Source of the DNA: Prevotellaceae bacterium
GTDB lineage: Bacteria; Bacteroidota; Bacteroidia; Bacteroidales; Bacteroidaceae
NCBI GenBank assembly: GCA_028726625.1
Contig: JAQYPT010000009.1
Span: forward strand, 1-61,171
Length of the DNA stretch: 61,171 nt
Direction of reading: 5' to 3'
The notes under the pieces are model-generated. The model saw nothing but the letters and a program-made list of their open reading frames with translations, was not told the origin of the DNA and did no database searches. This document shows, piece after piece, positions 1 to 8,298 of the stretch (positions within the stretch are counted from its first letter, which is position 1; the number at the start of each line of letters is the position of its first letter). Made by a program: the position numbers and the translations under genes.

Positions 1-128
1 CGCCGAGCTGGAAATGTCGCATGGGCAATTTTGTAAACTACAATGAAGCCAAAAGAGTACTCAACCAAGTGCGAAATATGGGCTTCAAGCAAGCTGTCAT
101 CGTGAAAGGAAAAATAACCGTATATTAA
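1..128 (+). CDS. SPOR-domain protein, C-terminal end only (copy 1)
   Basis: The window opens inside this gene. Reading from base 3 gives about 41 residues ending in VKGKITVY and a stop at 126-128. The piece contains CRMGNF and [12 protein letters not shown], which match the end of the SPOR protein at 32501-33184 (CRVGNY, GYKQASIVRGKI). SPOR domains bind denuded peptidoglycan, usually in the periplasm. It sits 5 bp upstream of folE copy 1, the same order as at 33 kb, so it is the tail of a diverged duplicate. The start and any signal peptide lie outside the window. Confidence 0.85.
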   Translation, partial: PSWKCRMGNFVNYNEAKRVLNQVRNMGFKQAVIVKGKITVY

Positions 129-133
129 AATTC

Positions 134-727
134 ATGACTCCCGAAACACCTTTCCGCGAAGGCTTGGAAGAGCTGGCGGAACACTACAAAAGCGTCATCA
201 AACTATTGGGAGAGGACGTTGAAAGAGAAGGGTTACAAAAAACACCCATGCGCATGGCAAAAGCCATGCAGGTACTCACAAGAGGCTATTTGCAAGACCC
301 CGAGCAAGTCATCAACGATGCCTTGTTCGAGGAAAAATACAATCAGATGGTCATTGTCAAGGACATCGACTTCTTCTCGATGTGCGAACACCACCTGTTA
401 CCCTTCTATGGCAAGGTGCATGTGGCATACATTCCCAACGGATACATCACCGGACTGAGCAAGATAGCCCGCGTGGTCGACATCTTCAGTCACCGCCTGC
501 AGGTACAGGAACGCATGACCCAACAAATCAAAGACTGCATCGAGAACGCCCTTCATCCGCTGGGCGTGATGGTTGTCGTCGAGGCCAAACACATGTGTAT
601 GCAGATGCGGGGCGTCGAAAAGCAAAACTCCATCACGACGACCAGCGACTTCAGCGGTGCGTTCAACCAAGCCAAGACACGCGAAGAGTTCATGAACCTG
701 TTGCGCGGCGAGAGCAAGCGCATCTGA
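134..727 (+). CDS. folE: GTP cyclohydrolase I (copy 1)
   Basis: This enzyme converts GTP to 7,8-dihydroneopterin triphosphate, the first step toward folate/pterins and toward queuosine; folK and queA lie 2-4 kb downstream. At 197 residues it has the family's usual length. The zinc and active-site signature [11 protein letters not shown] is at about residue 84, followed by [17 protein letters not shown] and the CMQMRGVEK segment. It starts 5 bp after the SPOR gene stop and is followed by exonuclease III. A second FolE of equal length at 33206-33799 aligns without gaps, with about 30 differences by hand count. This copy is visibly richer in G and C at third codon positions than the other. Confidence 0.97.
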   Translation: MTPETPFREGLEELAEHYKSVIKLLGEDVEREGLQKTPMRMAKAMQVLTRGYLQDPEQVINDALFEEKYNQMVIVKDIDFFSMCEHHLLPFYGKVHVAYIPNGYITGLSKIARVVDIFSHRLQVQERMTQQIKDCIENALHPLGVMVVVEAKHMCMQMRGVEKQNSITTTSDFSGAFNQAKTREEFMNLLRGESKRI

Positions 728-778
728 CGCACGCCGCATCCAACATGCCACCCTCACACATCTACCAACATCACGCCA

Positions 779-1537
779 ATGAAATTCATATCATGGAACG
801 TCAACGGGCTGAGAGCCTGTCTGGGAAAAGGGTTCAAAGACATTTTTGAAACCCTCGATGCCGACTTCTTCTGTCTGCAGGAAACGAAGTTACAGGAAGG
901 CCAGACCGACCTCGCCTTCGACGGATACCGGTCCTTTTGGAACTATGCCGACAAGAAAGGCTATTCGGGCACGGCCGTCTTCACCCGTCACGAACCGCTG
1001 TCGGTGACCAAAGGCATCGGCATCGACGAACACGACCATGAGGGAAGGGTCATCACCCTCGAATATTCGGACTTCTATCTCGTCACCGTCTACGTGCCAA
1101 ATTCGCAAGACGAACTGAGAAGACTGGACTACCGCATGCAGTGGGAAGACGACTTCAGGACTTACATCCAACGGCTCGACAGCCAAAAGCCGGTCATCAT
1201 GTGTGGCGACCTCAACGTGGCACACCGGGAAATAGACCTCAAAAACCCCAAGACCAACCGTCGCAACGCCGGCTTCACCGACGAAGAGCGCGAAAAATTC
1301 ACCACACTCCTCGACAGCGGCTTCATCGACACTTTCCGGACGCTCCATCCCGACGACGTGACTTACTCATGGTGGTCCTATCGTTTCAAGGCTCGCGAGC
1401 GCAACACGGGGTGGCGCATCGACTACTTCGTGGCATCACAGCGGCTCACCGACAAGATTACATCTGCCGGCATCCACACCGACATCCTCGGCTCCGACCA
1501 CTGTCCGGTCGAGCTGGTGGCCGAAGTCAATCCGTGA
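779..1537 (+). CDS. xth: Exodeoxyribonuclease III (copy 1)
   Basis: This is an AP endonuclease and 3'-5' exonuclease of the exonuclease III family (base-excision repair), 252 residues. Visible motifs are WNVNGLRA at the N terminus, CLQETK (metal-binding Glu), CGDLNVAH, the catalytic stretch around [23 protein letters not shown] and the C-terminal GSDHCPV (catalytic Asp-His). It follows folE by 51 bp. A close homologue of 249 residues is at 33958-34707 in the same SPOR-folE-xth order. Nothing suggests inactivation of either copy. Confidence 0.96.
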   Translation: MKFISWNVNGLRACLGKGFKDIFETLDADFFCLQETKLQEGQTDLAFDGYRSFWNYADKKGYSGTAVFTRHEPLSVTKGIGIDEHDHEGRVITLEYSDFYLVTVYVPNSQDELRRLDYRMQWEDDFRTYIQRLDSQKPVIMCGDLNVAHREIDLKNPKTNRRNAGFTDEEREKFTTLLDSGFIDTFRTLHPDDVTYSWWSYRFKARERNTGWRIDYFVASQRLTDKITSAGIHTDILGSDHCPVELVAEVNP

Positions 1538-1620
1538 AAATGCAGGAGCATTGCCGTGGGATGACTCGACGGAAGGCACGGAACTGCCCACGGACAATTA
1601 TATCAAACAATATTTCTACC

Positions 1621-1778
1621 TTAAACCCCAATCGGTCATTAGAATCCGAGGCGGTTTCGTCTGCTGGTCGGCAGATGGTTTGTCGGTTTGTTACACGTAT
1701 GGCCGTCTATGGCAAAACAAAACGACAGGCCGGTTACCGGCAAGCAGACGAGACTTGCCGATGAACGATTGGGGTTAA
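1621..1778. repeat. MITE-like long imperfect palindrome
   Basis: The left end reads TTAAACCCCAATCGGTCAT. The reverse complement of the right end reads TTAACCCCAATCGTTCAT. Homology between the arms continues inward: TCGTCTGCT occurs in both arms, as does a TGTCGGTTTGTT / TGTCGTTTTGTT pair. The whole block of about 158 bp can therefore fold into one long hairpin. No coding potential is convincing. Short, non-coding, with inverted ends and TTAA at both edges, it resembles a miniature inverted-repeat transposable element or a folded intergenic repeat. It lies directly after the duplicated folE-xth block. Confidence 0.6.
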
Positions 1779-1846
1779 TTTCATAAACAAAGGCATCACT
1801 GACGAGACCCGAGTCAGAAATTCTGCATCATCCAACCAAAAAAATT

Positions 1847-2284
1847 CATTAGATTCCGGGGCGGATTCGACTGATGATCGGGCAACTTGACCGACGTCAG
1901 GTTGCAGGCGAGCGGACTATAACAAAACAAAACGACAAACAAACTGCCGGCAAGCGAACAAAATCGGGCGAAAAACGGGATGAACGTCATGATATTAGAA
2001 CCAAATGCCCGAAGAAACGATATGGATTCATTTGTAAAAGGGCATGAATCACCGGCCAAAAGGGCTGCTTCGACACCCTGAAAGGGCAGGTTTCACAGAA
2101 CAAAAGGGCAAGTTTCACAACACATAGTGTTGCTGACTGATGCGCCAATCCAAACAAGCCTTTCGAGAATGACGGCAAAACAAACCGACAAACAAACCGC
2201 CGGCAAGCGAATGATACCGGACGGAAGGTGGTTGGAACGGCGTGAAATGTAATAACAAACGTTCTCATGACTGATTGGGGTTAA
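1847..2284. repeat. Diverged copies of the same intergenic repeat
   Basis: At 1847 the sequence CATTAGATTCCGGGGCGG repeats 1637 (CATTAGAATCCGAGGCGG). A second shared block around AACAAAACGACA and GGCAAGC follows at the same 210-bp offset, so the two units align without gaps for about 110 bp. A third related block near 2174-2210 again has CAAAAC...GACAAACAAAC and GCCGGCAAGCGA. The right edge at 2267-2284 (TCATGACTGATTGGGGTTAA) matches the outer end of the first element. No gene is seen between 1538 and 2377. Confidence 0.5.
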
Positions 2285-2377
2285 ACCCGGCCACCACCGT
2301 GCAGCCGGAGAATGCGACAACAGAATCGGCAGAAGAACAGAACAAAAGAAGTGAAGAAGTCGATTTATAGCGCATTA

Positions 2378-2409
2378 TTTGGAGAATCAAAAAAAAACAT
2401 ATACCTTTG
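2378..2409 (+). promoter_or_regulatory. rpsO promoter (Bacteroidetes type)
   Basis: TTTG at 2378-2381 and TACCTTTG at 2402-2409 are separated by 20 bp. This matches the Bacteroidetes sigma-ABfr consensus (TTTG, 19-21 bp, TAnnTTTG). The predicted start is about 30 nt upstream of the rpsO ATG at 2445. Confidence 0.75.
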
Positions 2410-2444
2410 CATCCGCATTTTCGCATTACAAATTTCAAAGTATT

Positions 2445-2714
2445 ATGTATTTAGATCAAGCAAAGAAAAAAGAAATCTTTGGACAATACGGAAAGTCTAA
2501 CTCTGATACCGGCTCACCTGAAAGCCAGATAGCATTGTTCTCATACCGTATTTCCCATTTGACGGAGCACCTTAAGAAGCACCGTAAAGATCATAACACT
2601 GCACGTTCATTGACCAAATTGGTAGGTAAGCGTCGTTCTTTGCTCGATTATCTGTATGATAATGACATTGAGCGTTATCGTGCTATCATCAAGGCTCTTG
2701 GTTTGCGTCGATAA
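2445..2714 (+). CDS. rpsO: 30S ribosomal protein S15
   Basis: The 89-residue protein starting [16 protein letters not shown] has exactly the usual S15 length. It carries the family signatures [24 protein letters not shown] and [11 protein letters not shown]15 binds 16S rRNA and helps assemble the 30S platform. An upstream in-frame extension is possible, but the ATG at 2445 matches the family start and sits just after a strong promoter. A terminator follows, shared with convergent folK. Confidence 0.97.
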   Translation: MYLDQAKKKEIFGQYGKSNSDTGSPESQIALFSYRISHLTEHLKKHRKDHNTARSLTKLVGKRRSLLDYLYDNDIERYRAIIKALGLRR

Positions 2715-2745
2715 AACGCAACGTGCTATTTAGCTTAAGGAATGA

Positions 2746-2785
2746 AGTAGGAGGAAACAACTTTTGTTTTCTCCTACTTTTGTTT
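2746..2785. terminator. Bidirectional terminator between rpsO and folK
   Basis: The arms are AGTAGGAGGAAACAA (2746-2760) and TTGTTTTCTCCTACT (2764-2778). They pair over 15 positions with one mismatch around a 3-nt loop and are followed by TTTTGTTTATT. This is a strong intrinsic terminator for rpsO, and its position at the very end of folK lets it serve both strands. Confidence 0.8.
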
Positions 2786-3209
2786 ATTCTCCTTCTTTGA
2801 GTATCTCACGCAAAGGAACCATCACAAACTCACGTTCATGCATCAATGGATGTGGAATCGTCAGTTCGGGAGTTTGGATGTTGAGATGGTCAAACAACAA
2901 GATGTCTATGTCAATGCAGCGATCTTGGTAAACTTCATCGTGTGTCTTCTCCACTCGCCCCATCTCTTTTTCGATTTTTTGGGTAGCTCTTAACACCTCA
3001 AGCGGACTCATGGTGGTGCGACAACAGATGCAAGCATTGATGAAAGCATGGGGCGATGAGAATCCCCATGGCTGTGTTTCGTAGAGCGAAGACTGACGTT
3101 CTACGGGACCAATCAGTTCTGCTATTCTTACAATAGCCTGGCGAATGGCTCGCCGCCTGTCACCCAGATTGGCACCAAGTGCGAGGTAAACGATATGCTC
3201 TTTAGTCAT
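2784..3209 (-). CDS. folK: 2-amino-4-hydroxy-6-hydroxymethyldihydropteridine pyrophosphokinase
   Basis: FolK transfers pyrophosphate from ATP to 6-hydroxymethyl-7,8-dihydropterin in folate synthesis. The 141-residue protein has the HPPK layout: an N-terminal VYLALGANLGDR, SSLYETQPWG, and the diagnostic DRCIDIDILLF followed by IPHPLMHEREFVMVPL. It is the last gene of the minus-strand operon, with 21 bp between it and queA. FolE, the first enzyme of the same pathway, is encoded twice in the window. Confidence 0.95.
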   Translation of the reverse strand: MTKEHIVYLALGANLGDRRRAIRQAIVRIAELIGPVERQSSLYETQPWGFSSPHAFINACICCRTTMSPLEVLRATQKIEKEMGRVEKTHDEVYQDRCIDIDILLFDHLNIQTPELTIPHPLMHEREFVMVPLREILKEGE

Positions 3210-3230
3210 TTTGCGCGTCTATGACAGCGA

Positions 3231-4397
3231 TTAATCGTCCAAAATCAAGAGTGAATCGCCGTAACACCCAAACTTATAACCATGCTTCACGGCCAGGTTG
3301 TAGGCTTCCATCACCAGCTCATATCCACCAAACGCAGCTGTTTCTATGAGCAACGGCGACATACTGTGATAGAAATTGGCAATCATCGTATCTGCCAGAC
3401 CAAAGTCGTATGGGGGGAAGATAAACTTGCTGGTCCAACCATCGTACTCTTTCAGCAAGCCGTCTGTACCGACAGCCGTTTCAGTAGCCTTGACAACGCT
3501 TGTCCCAACGGCACAAACACGATGCCCTTCTTGCTTTGCTTTGTTGACAATCTTACAGGCCTGTGCATCAATCTTCATCGGCTCAGAGTCCATCTTATGC
3601 TTCGTCAGGTCTTCCACCTCAATGTTATTGAACGCACTGAGGCCACAATGCAGGGTGATATAAGCAAAGTGAATGCCCTTGATCTCCATCCGTTTCATCA
3701 TCTCTCGACTAACATGCAGACCAGTAGCGGCGGCTGTTACGGCTCCTTCATTCTTGGCGAAGATGGTTTGGAAATCTTCCATGTCGTGCGCATCGGCATG
3801 CGGAACCTCACGCTGGTTGAGGATATAACGAGGCAACGGTGCCTCACCGAGCGCAAAAAGTTCTCGCTTGAACTCCTCATGAGGACAGTCGTAAAGAAAA
3901 CGAAGCGTTCGTCCACGACTCGTGGTGTTATCGATTACCTCAGCAACCATGGTTCCGCTTTCATCAAAGAACAACTTGTTACCAATGCGTATCTTACGCG
4001 CAGGCTCTACCAACACGTCCCACAGGCGCATTTCACGATTGAGCTCGCGTAAGAGAAAGACCTCTATCTTGGCATCCGTCTTTTCTTTTGTTCCGTACAA
4101 GCGAGCAGGAAATACCTTTGTGTCATTGAAGATGAACGTGTCACCTTCATCAAAATAGTCGAGTACATGACGGAACTCCAAGTACTGTCCCTCTACAGGT
4201 TTGCCCTTTTTGTTCTTCTGGAACATGTCAATGGTCTGCGACTTACGATGCAAGACCATCAATCGAGACTCGTCACGACGCGTCATTCGGGAGATATGCT
4301 TTTCTCCTGTGTCATCCACTATCTCATGGTAAACACTATGAGGATACAGAGCAACAAGCTCTTCCGGCAAATTGAATTTGAATTGTGATAGTTTCAT
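3231..4397 (-). CDS. queA: S-adenosylmethionine:tRNA ribosyltransferase-isomerase
   Basis: QueA moves the ribosyl part of AdoMet onto preQ1 at tRNA position 34 to make epoxyqueuosine. The 388-residue protein has the family start (LSQFKFNLPEELVALYPH), FIFNDTKVFPARL, ATGLHVSREMM and ITLHCGLSAFNNI near the middle, and a C-terminal block FIFPPYDFGLADTMIANFYHSMSPLLIETAAFGG. Bacteroidetes members show VGTSVVKATET where other QueA proteins have a GTT-x-R variant, as seen here. Its ATG abuts the truB stop, so the genes are transcribed together. Confidence 0.95.
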   Translation of the reverse strand: MKLSQFKFNLPEELVALYPHSVYHEIVDDTGEKHISRMTRRDESRLMVLHRKSQTIDMFQKNKKGKPVEGQYLEFRHVLDYFDEGDTFIFNDTKVFPARLYGTKEKTDAKIEVFLLRELNREMRLWDVLVEPARKIRIGNKLFFDESGTMVAEVIDNTTSRGRTLRFLYDCPHEEFKRELFALGEAPLPRYILNQREVPHADAHDMEDFQTIFAKNEGAVTAAATGLHVSREMMKRMEIKGIHFAYITLHCGLSAFNNIEVEDLTKHKMDSEPMKIDAQACKIVNKAKQEGHRVCAVGTSVVKATETAVGTDGLLKEYDGWTSKFIFPPYDFGLADTMIANFYHSMSPLLIETAAFGGYELVMEAYNLAVKHGYKFGCYGDSLLILDD

Positions 4398-5108
4398 TTA
4401 TTGGTGTTTTTCGTCTATTTCTTGTTGATCCAACCACTCCTTGAAGTGGTCGAAGTTAATACTGTTTTCTACTTTGATAGCCCCCACTCGGGTCCGGCGC
4501 AGTGCTGTGAGGTATGCCCCACTGTCCAAAGCGCGTCCCAGGTCACGGGCCAGGGCCCTGATATACGTCCCTTTACCGCATACCACACGCAACTGGAGCA
4601 GCATGGTCGTTGAATCAAAATCCATCACCTCTATCTCGTCAATTCTGACGCTTTTCGGTTTGAGCACAACTTCCTCGCCTGCGCGACGCAAGTTGTATGA
4701 GCGTTCGCCGTCTACCTTGCACGCACTGAAGGTTGGTGGGGTTTGTTGAATATCGCCAACAAACTGTTTCAGTGCCTCATCGATACGCTCGCGTGTGATG
4801 TGTTCGGTTGGGAATGTCTGATTAACCTCGTGTTCTTTATCATAACTCGCAGTGGTTGCCCCCAACTGGAGCGTGCAGGTATATTCCTTATCATGTGCCT
4901 GCAACTGCTCAATTTGCTTGGTTGCTTTCCCCGTACACAACACCAAAACCCCCGTGGCTAATGGATCCAACGTGCCGGCATGACCTATTTTTATTCGTTT
5001 GATGCCCAACTTGCGAGATATGACATACCGCACATGGGCCAAAGCACCAAAACTGGTCATGCCATAAGGCTTGTCAATGGCAAATATTTCTCCTGTATAA
5101 AAGTTCAC
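4398..5108 (-). CDS. truB: tRNA pseudouridine(55) synthase
   Basis: TruB makes pseudouridine 55 in the T-loop of tRNA. Visible motifs are the substrate-binding GHAGTLDPLATGVLVLCTGKATK (catalytic Asp within GTLDPLA), PPTFSACKVDGERSY and CGKGTYIRALARDLG. The open frame extends upstream to 5243, but those 45 extra residues translate a degenerate TGAGTT repeat, and family members begin close to GEIFAIDKP. I therefore place the start at the GTG at 5106-5108 (about 236 residues). It lies between uppP and queA in the operon. Confidence 0.9.
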   Translation of the reverse strand: MNFYTGEIFAIDKPYGMTSFGALAHVRYVISRKLGIKRIKIGHAGTLDPLATGVLVLCTGKATKQIEQLQAHDKEYTCTLQLGATTASYDKEHEVNQTFPTEHITRERIDEALKQFVGDIQQTPPTFSACKVDGERSYNLRRAGEEVVLKPKSVRIDEIEVMDFDSTTMLLQLRVVCGKGTYIRALARDLGRALDSGAYLTALRRTRVGAIKVENSINFDHFKEWLDQQEIDEKHQ

Positions 5109-5119
5109 GGTGTGATTGC

Positions 5120-5275
5120 TTTTGAGTTTATGAGCTAATGAGTTTTTAAGTTGATGAGTTTGGGAGTTAATGAGTTGATGAGTTTGTAAGTATTTGAGTT
5201 TGTGAGTTGTTTTTTGTTTGCTTACGAGTGATGTACTCATCATGTATGAACTATCAACTCGTTAACTGGTTAACT
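5120..5275. repeat. Degenerate TGAGTT-type short repeats
   Basis: Between uppP and truB the plus strand reads as many loosely periodic words such as GATGAGTTTG, GAGTTAATGAGTTGATGAG and TTTGAGTTTGTGAGTT. The low complexity explains the odd HQL/THKL-rich extension of the truB open frame. A shorter stretch of similar character is present at 20955-21070. Function unknown; slipped-strand expansion is a likely origin. Confidence 0.6.
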
Positions 5276-5289
5276 CGTCAATTTATCGG

Positions 5290-6141
5290 CTAATCCACCA
5301 TCGCCAACTGATGTCCCATCATCAACCAAATCAAGATGGCACCGCCGACAATGATACGATACACGCCAAAGGCTTTGAAGCCATACTTGGTGAGGAAAGC
5401 CACAAACCATTTCATGGCCAGCAACGCCACGACAAAGGCAACACCACTACCCAGCAGCAAAGTTGGCACATGCGCGGACAGGGCTTCCACACCTCCATTC
5501 TTGATTAACTTAAACACATCGAGACAGGTGGCGGCGAACATGGTGGGTACAGCCAAAAAGAACGAGAACTCAGCCGCACGTTTGCGCGTCAATCCTTGTG
5601 CCATTCCACCCACGATGGTGGCCATCGATCGCGAGACACCTGGTATCATGGCAATGCATTGGAACAGTCCTACCCGCAAAGCTCTCTTCTCTGTCAGCGG
5701 TGTTGACTCGCTTCCATGATTGAACAAGCGGTCGCAAAACAACATGAAAACACCACCAATCACCAACATCACCGCAACCACCACAACGCTTCCCAACATC
5801 TTTTCAATCAGATGGTTAGCCAGCAATCCGATGACAGCTGCTGGTATAAAGGCCACTAACAGCTTCCAGTAAAAGTCCCATTTGTGCAAGAAAGCTCTGA
5901 CCGGCGTACTTCCTGCCGGTGCCAGTGTGTGGTCGAGCCGGAAGAATCGCTTCCAATAGAGCGTCACAACCGACAGGATGGCACCAAACTGAATGATGAC
6001 AATGAAGGCGTTGATAAACGGATCGTTGGCCTCCATGCCCAACAAGTCGCGCGTGATAATCATGTGTCCCGTAGAAGACACGGGCAAAAATTCTGTCAAC
6101 CCCTCAACGATTGCCAGAATGATGGTTTCTATAATGCTCAT
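5290..6141 (-). CDS. uppP: Undecaprenyl-diphosphatase (BacA/UppP)
   Basis: This integral inner-membrane phosphatase recycles undecaprenyl pyrophosphate, the lipid carrier for peptidoglycan and surface glycans. The 283-residue protein has both family signatures: VEGLTEFLPVSSTGHMII near the N terminus and PGVSRSMATIVGG in the middle. Several hydrophobic segments are clear. The adjacent DUF3098 gene ends immediately upstream of its start. Confidence 0.95.
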   Translation of the reverse strand: MSIIETIILAIVEGLTEFLPVSSTGHMIITRDLLGMEANDPFINAFIVIIQFGAILSVVTLYWKRFFRLDHTLAPAGSTPVRAFLHKWDFYWKLLVAFIPAAVIGLLANHLIEKMLGSVVVVAVMLVIGGVFMLFCDRLFNHGSESTPLTEKRALRVGLFQCIAMIPGVSRSMATIVGGMAQGLTRKRAAEFSFFLAVPTMFAATCLDVFKLIKNGGVEALSAHVPTLLLGSGVAFVVALLAMKWFVAFLTKYGFKAFGVYRIIVGGAILIWLMMGHQLAMVD

Positions 6142-6402
6142 TTATTCTTCAATATGCTGATCCTTGGGTCTACGAACAATGGCATAAATCATTGACACAA
6201 AGCCAATGAAACATACCACCGGAGCCACCTTGATGCGGCGAACGCTGAAGATGTCCGGATTGTATGCTGTTTCAGTAGAGCCACCTCCACTCATCAGGAG
6301 GAAGCCAATGATGACAATCATCATACCAACGGCCAACAATATGAAGTTGACCTTGTCGAATGCGAAGTTTCTTCTATCCATCTTATTGATTGATTTTCGC
6401 AT
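6142..6402 (-). CDS. DUF3098 family small membrane protein
   Basis: The 86-residue protein has two hydrophobic segments (about residues 19-38 and 61-77) separated by a short loop, with FAFDKVNFILLAVGM as its recognisable core. This is the DUF3098 pattern, a family of unknown function commonly found between ftsX and uppP in Bacteroidetes. An internal ATG at codon 8 (MDRRNFAF) is an equally plausible start. Its place next to ftsX and uppP hints at a role in the envelope or cell division, but that is inference from position only. Confidence 0.85.
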   Translation of the reverse strand: MRKSINKMDRRNFAFDKVNFILLAVGMMIVIIGFLLMSGGGSTETAYNPDIFSVRRIKVAPVVCFIGFVSMIYAIVRRPKDQHIEE

Positions 6403-6456
6403 GCACTAAGATGTTCTTTATCCTGTACATAACGATATTATTGCGAGTTTACTTAA

Positions 6457-7338
6457 TTAGATATTATATAATTCACCAGCCTTCATCCGCAAAAACTTGT
6501 TCACGGAAATATGTGCACAGATGGCCGTAATGATGATGCCGAACAAGAACACCACTGCCGCTGTGACGGCCATGTCACGCCATGTCACAACGCTCAAGAT
6601 GTCAGGTTCAGAGACATACAAGCCATAGATACATGCAGCCAGCACGGTATTGGCTATCAAACCGGCTATCAAACCAATCCATATAGCACGGTTGACAAAC
6701 GGCCGGCGGATAAAGCCCCATGAGGCACCCACGAGTTTCATGGTGTGTATGGAGAAGCGCCGTGCGTAGATGTCCAGCCGAACGGTATTATTAATCAGGG
6801 AAAATGATACGATGGTGAGCAGAATGGCCAACACCAACATCACCAAACCCGTCTTTGCCAGGTTGCGGTTGACGCTGCCTATCAACTCTTTCTGGTAATT
6901 AATCTGATTGACTTTTGGATATTTCTTCAATTCGTCGGTAATCCATTTCAACGAATCATTATTGGCATAATTCGACCTGAGTGTCACCTCGATGGAGGCA
7001 GGACAGGGGTTCTCACCATCTGTAAACTCGGAAGGGTCGCTTCCCATGGCCGCCGTAATCTCCTTGAGGGCCTGCTCTTTACTGATGTAATCCAGGCGTT
7101 TGATATAAGGTCGCTTCTTGATGTTGGCACAAATCTTCTGAGCTTCCGGATTTGTCATGTCATTTTCCAAAATCAGCTGCACCACCAAATTCTCCTTGAC
7201 ATACGAAGAAAGATTCCTGCCGGTAAGCGTTGAAAACACAACCAATCCCAACAAAATAAGCACCAAGGCTGTGCTAATACAAAGAGTAATGGCCTGTAGT
7301 CCACGATGACTACTGGTTCTATTTCGTTTTTTTCCCAT
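6457..7338 (-). CDS. ftsX: Cell division protein FtsX (ABC-type permease)
   Basis: FtsX pairs with the FtsE ATPase and activates peptidoglycan hydrolases at the septum; ftsE is not next to it here. The layout is one N-terminal membrane segment (about residues 21-42), a periplasmic domain (YVKENLVVQLILENDMT to about 150), then three membrane segments with LVGASWGFIRRPF between them. The open frame reaches 7431, but the first 31 residues are unlike the family and cover promoter DNA, so I use the ATG at 7336-7338 (MGKKRNRTSS, 293 residues). It is the first gene of the six-gene operon. Confidence 0.92.
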   Translation of the reverse strand: MGKKRNRTSSHRGLQAITLCISTALVLILLGLVVFSTLTGRNLSSYVKENLVVQLILENDMTNPEAQKICANIKKRPYIKRLDYISKEQALKEITAAMGSDPSEFTDGENPCPASIEVTLRSNYANNDSLKWITDELKKYPKVNQINYQKELIGSVNRNLAKTGLVMLVLAILLTIVSFSLINNTVRLDIYARRFSIHTMKLVGASWGFIRRPFVNRAIWIGLIAGLIANTVLAACIYGLYVSEPDILSVVTWRDMAVTAAVVFLFGIIITAICAHISVNKFLRMKAGELYNI

Positions 7339-7370
7339 TCCGATACGGATATAATACACCAAATTTGTTG

Positions 7371-7402
7371 CAAAGGAACAAAAAAAACAGCGATATAGCA
7401 AC
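7371..7402 (-). promoter_or_regulatory. Promoter of the ftsX-folK operon
   Basis: On the minus strand GTTG (7399-7402) is followed after 20 bp by TTCCTTTG (7371-7378), close to the Bacteroidetes consensus TTTG-N20-TAnnTTTG with one mismatch in the -7 box. It lies 32 bp upstream of the ftsX ATG. Confidence 0.55.
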
Positions 7403-7431
7403 GGTTTAACGACAATTAACGTCCATTCCAA

Positions 7432-8152
7432 ACGGGGCTTTCATTTACGAATGAAGCATTGCGATTTTTAGGTCAAACGACTCGTTTTTCAGTGATATGT
7501 CCACTGTCGCAACGTCATTTTAACACAAATGCAGGCGTTTTTTCAGCCAACTTGGTCATGGCGTTGAAAATATGCGAATTATGAAATAACTTTGTTAATA
7601 ATTTGAAGATTAACGTATTATATATTTTTTGAACTAAAAACGCCAACAAAAAGTTATGTGTTTGGAGCAAAAATCGCTTCTATTAGATGCCAATTGAGAG
7701 GAAAAAGCATGCAAGTTGAAGGGAAAAAGCATGATGATTGATAGGCAAAAGCATATCAATTGAGCGACAAAAGCATGAAAATTGGCAATTTGTACGGTGT
7801 GAATGTGCTACAAATTGATTATTTCAGGGTTTATATGAGCTGTTTCTCAATTTTATTTTGTCAAAGAAAAAGAATATATTTAACAAATAAAAGGTTTATT
7901 AACATAAGTGAGTGCCGTTGTCAGTTGTACCTCCACACATTGTGGTTCATGGTTGGTTTTTGCATCAAATTTGTTGTGAAAACATTGATTTTAGACAACA
8001 AACTACCTTTCTTTAATAAAAGAGCCATGTTTATGTCAGCAGGAAGGTCTACAATGGTTTTATCACTTTGCATCAATCATGAACGTTGCTGATTAACAAC
8101 TTGCGAGGCATCGAATGGTTGCTTAGTTACGTTGTTCATCGATAGAAACAAG
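7432..8152. other. Non-coding spacer with an AAAAGCAT array
   Basis: I see no credible gene in this stretch; the 110-residue open frame at 7760-8092 has no signal, motif or convincing start. The first part carries the repeat array described separately (7695-7790). The rest is AT-rich. It separates the ftsX operon from the end of the SusC/SusD operon. Confidence 0.6.
7695..7790. repeat. AAAAGCAT/ATTG intergenic repeat array A
   Basis: Four units of about 22-27 bp each contain AAAAGCAT or AAAAAGCAT followed by a GTTG/ATTG word: GGAAAAAGCATGCAAGTTG, GGGAAAAAGCATGATGATTG, GGCAAAAGCATATCAATTG and GACAAAAGCATGAAAATTG. Related arrays lie near 17258-17305, 27466-27533 and 57019-57085, always between genes. 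The spacers are too short and the units too degenerate for CRISPR. Confidence 0.7.
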
Positions 8153-8223
8153 AAATGCACATCAGTTATCTTTTTCCCCTAACTTGTTATAAAGAAGAGG
8201 ATAGAGATAAATGATGTGCATTT
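8153..8223. terminator. 19-bp inverted repeat downstream of the SusC/SusD operon
   Basis: Arms AAATGCACATCAGTTATCT (8153-8171) and AGATAAATGATGTGCATTT (8205-8223) pair over 19 positions with one mismatch around a 33-nt loop. It lies about 75 bp past the stop of the last gene of the minus-strand operon. It could terminate the operon or stabilise its mRNA 3' end; the long loop makes a simple intrinsic terminator less certain. Confidence 0.5.
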
Positions 8224-8298
8224 TAATGAAGGATTACTCGGTTTTCGCATTGTCATCCTTCACATTATCATCAGTAATTAACTGTTTGCTGTGCTTTG

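Noticed and set aside
1..2400. Chimeric assembly as sole explanation for duplicate folE/xth
   Set aside because: Possible, but cannot be shown from sequence; a diverged duplication or transfer is equally compatible, so it is kept as a check and not as a conclusion.
7695..7790. Possible CRISPR array
   Set aside because: Repeats are about 8-12 bp conserved with very short, irregular spacers, and no cas genes are present.
7760..8092. Plus-strand frame of 110 residues in a long gap
   Set aside because: No motif, signal or promoter; composition like AT-rich non-coding DNA with repeats next to it.
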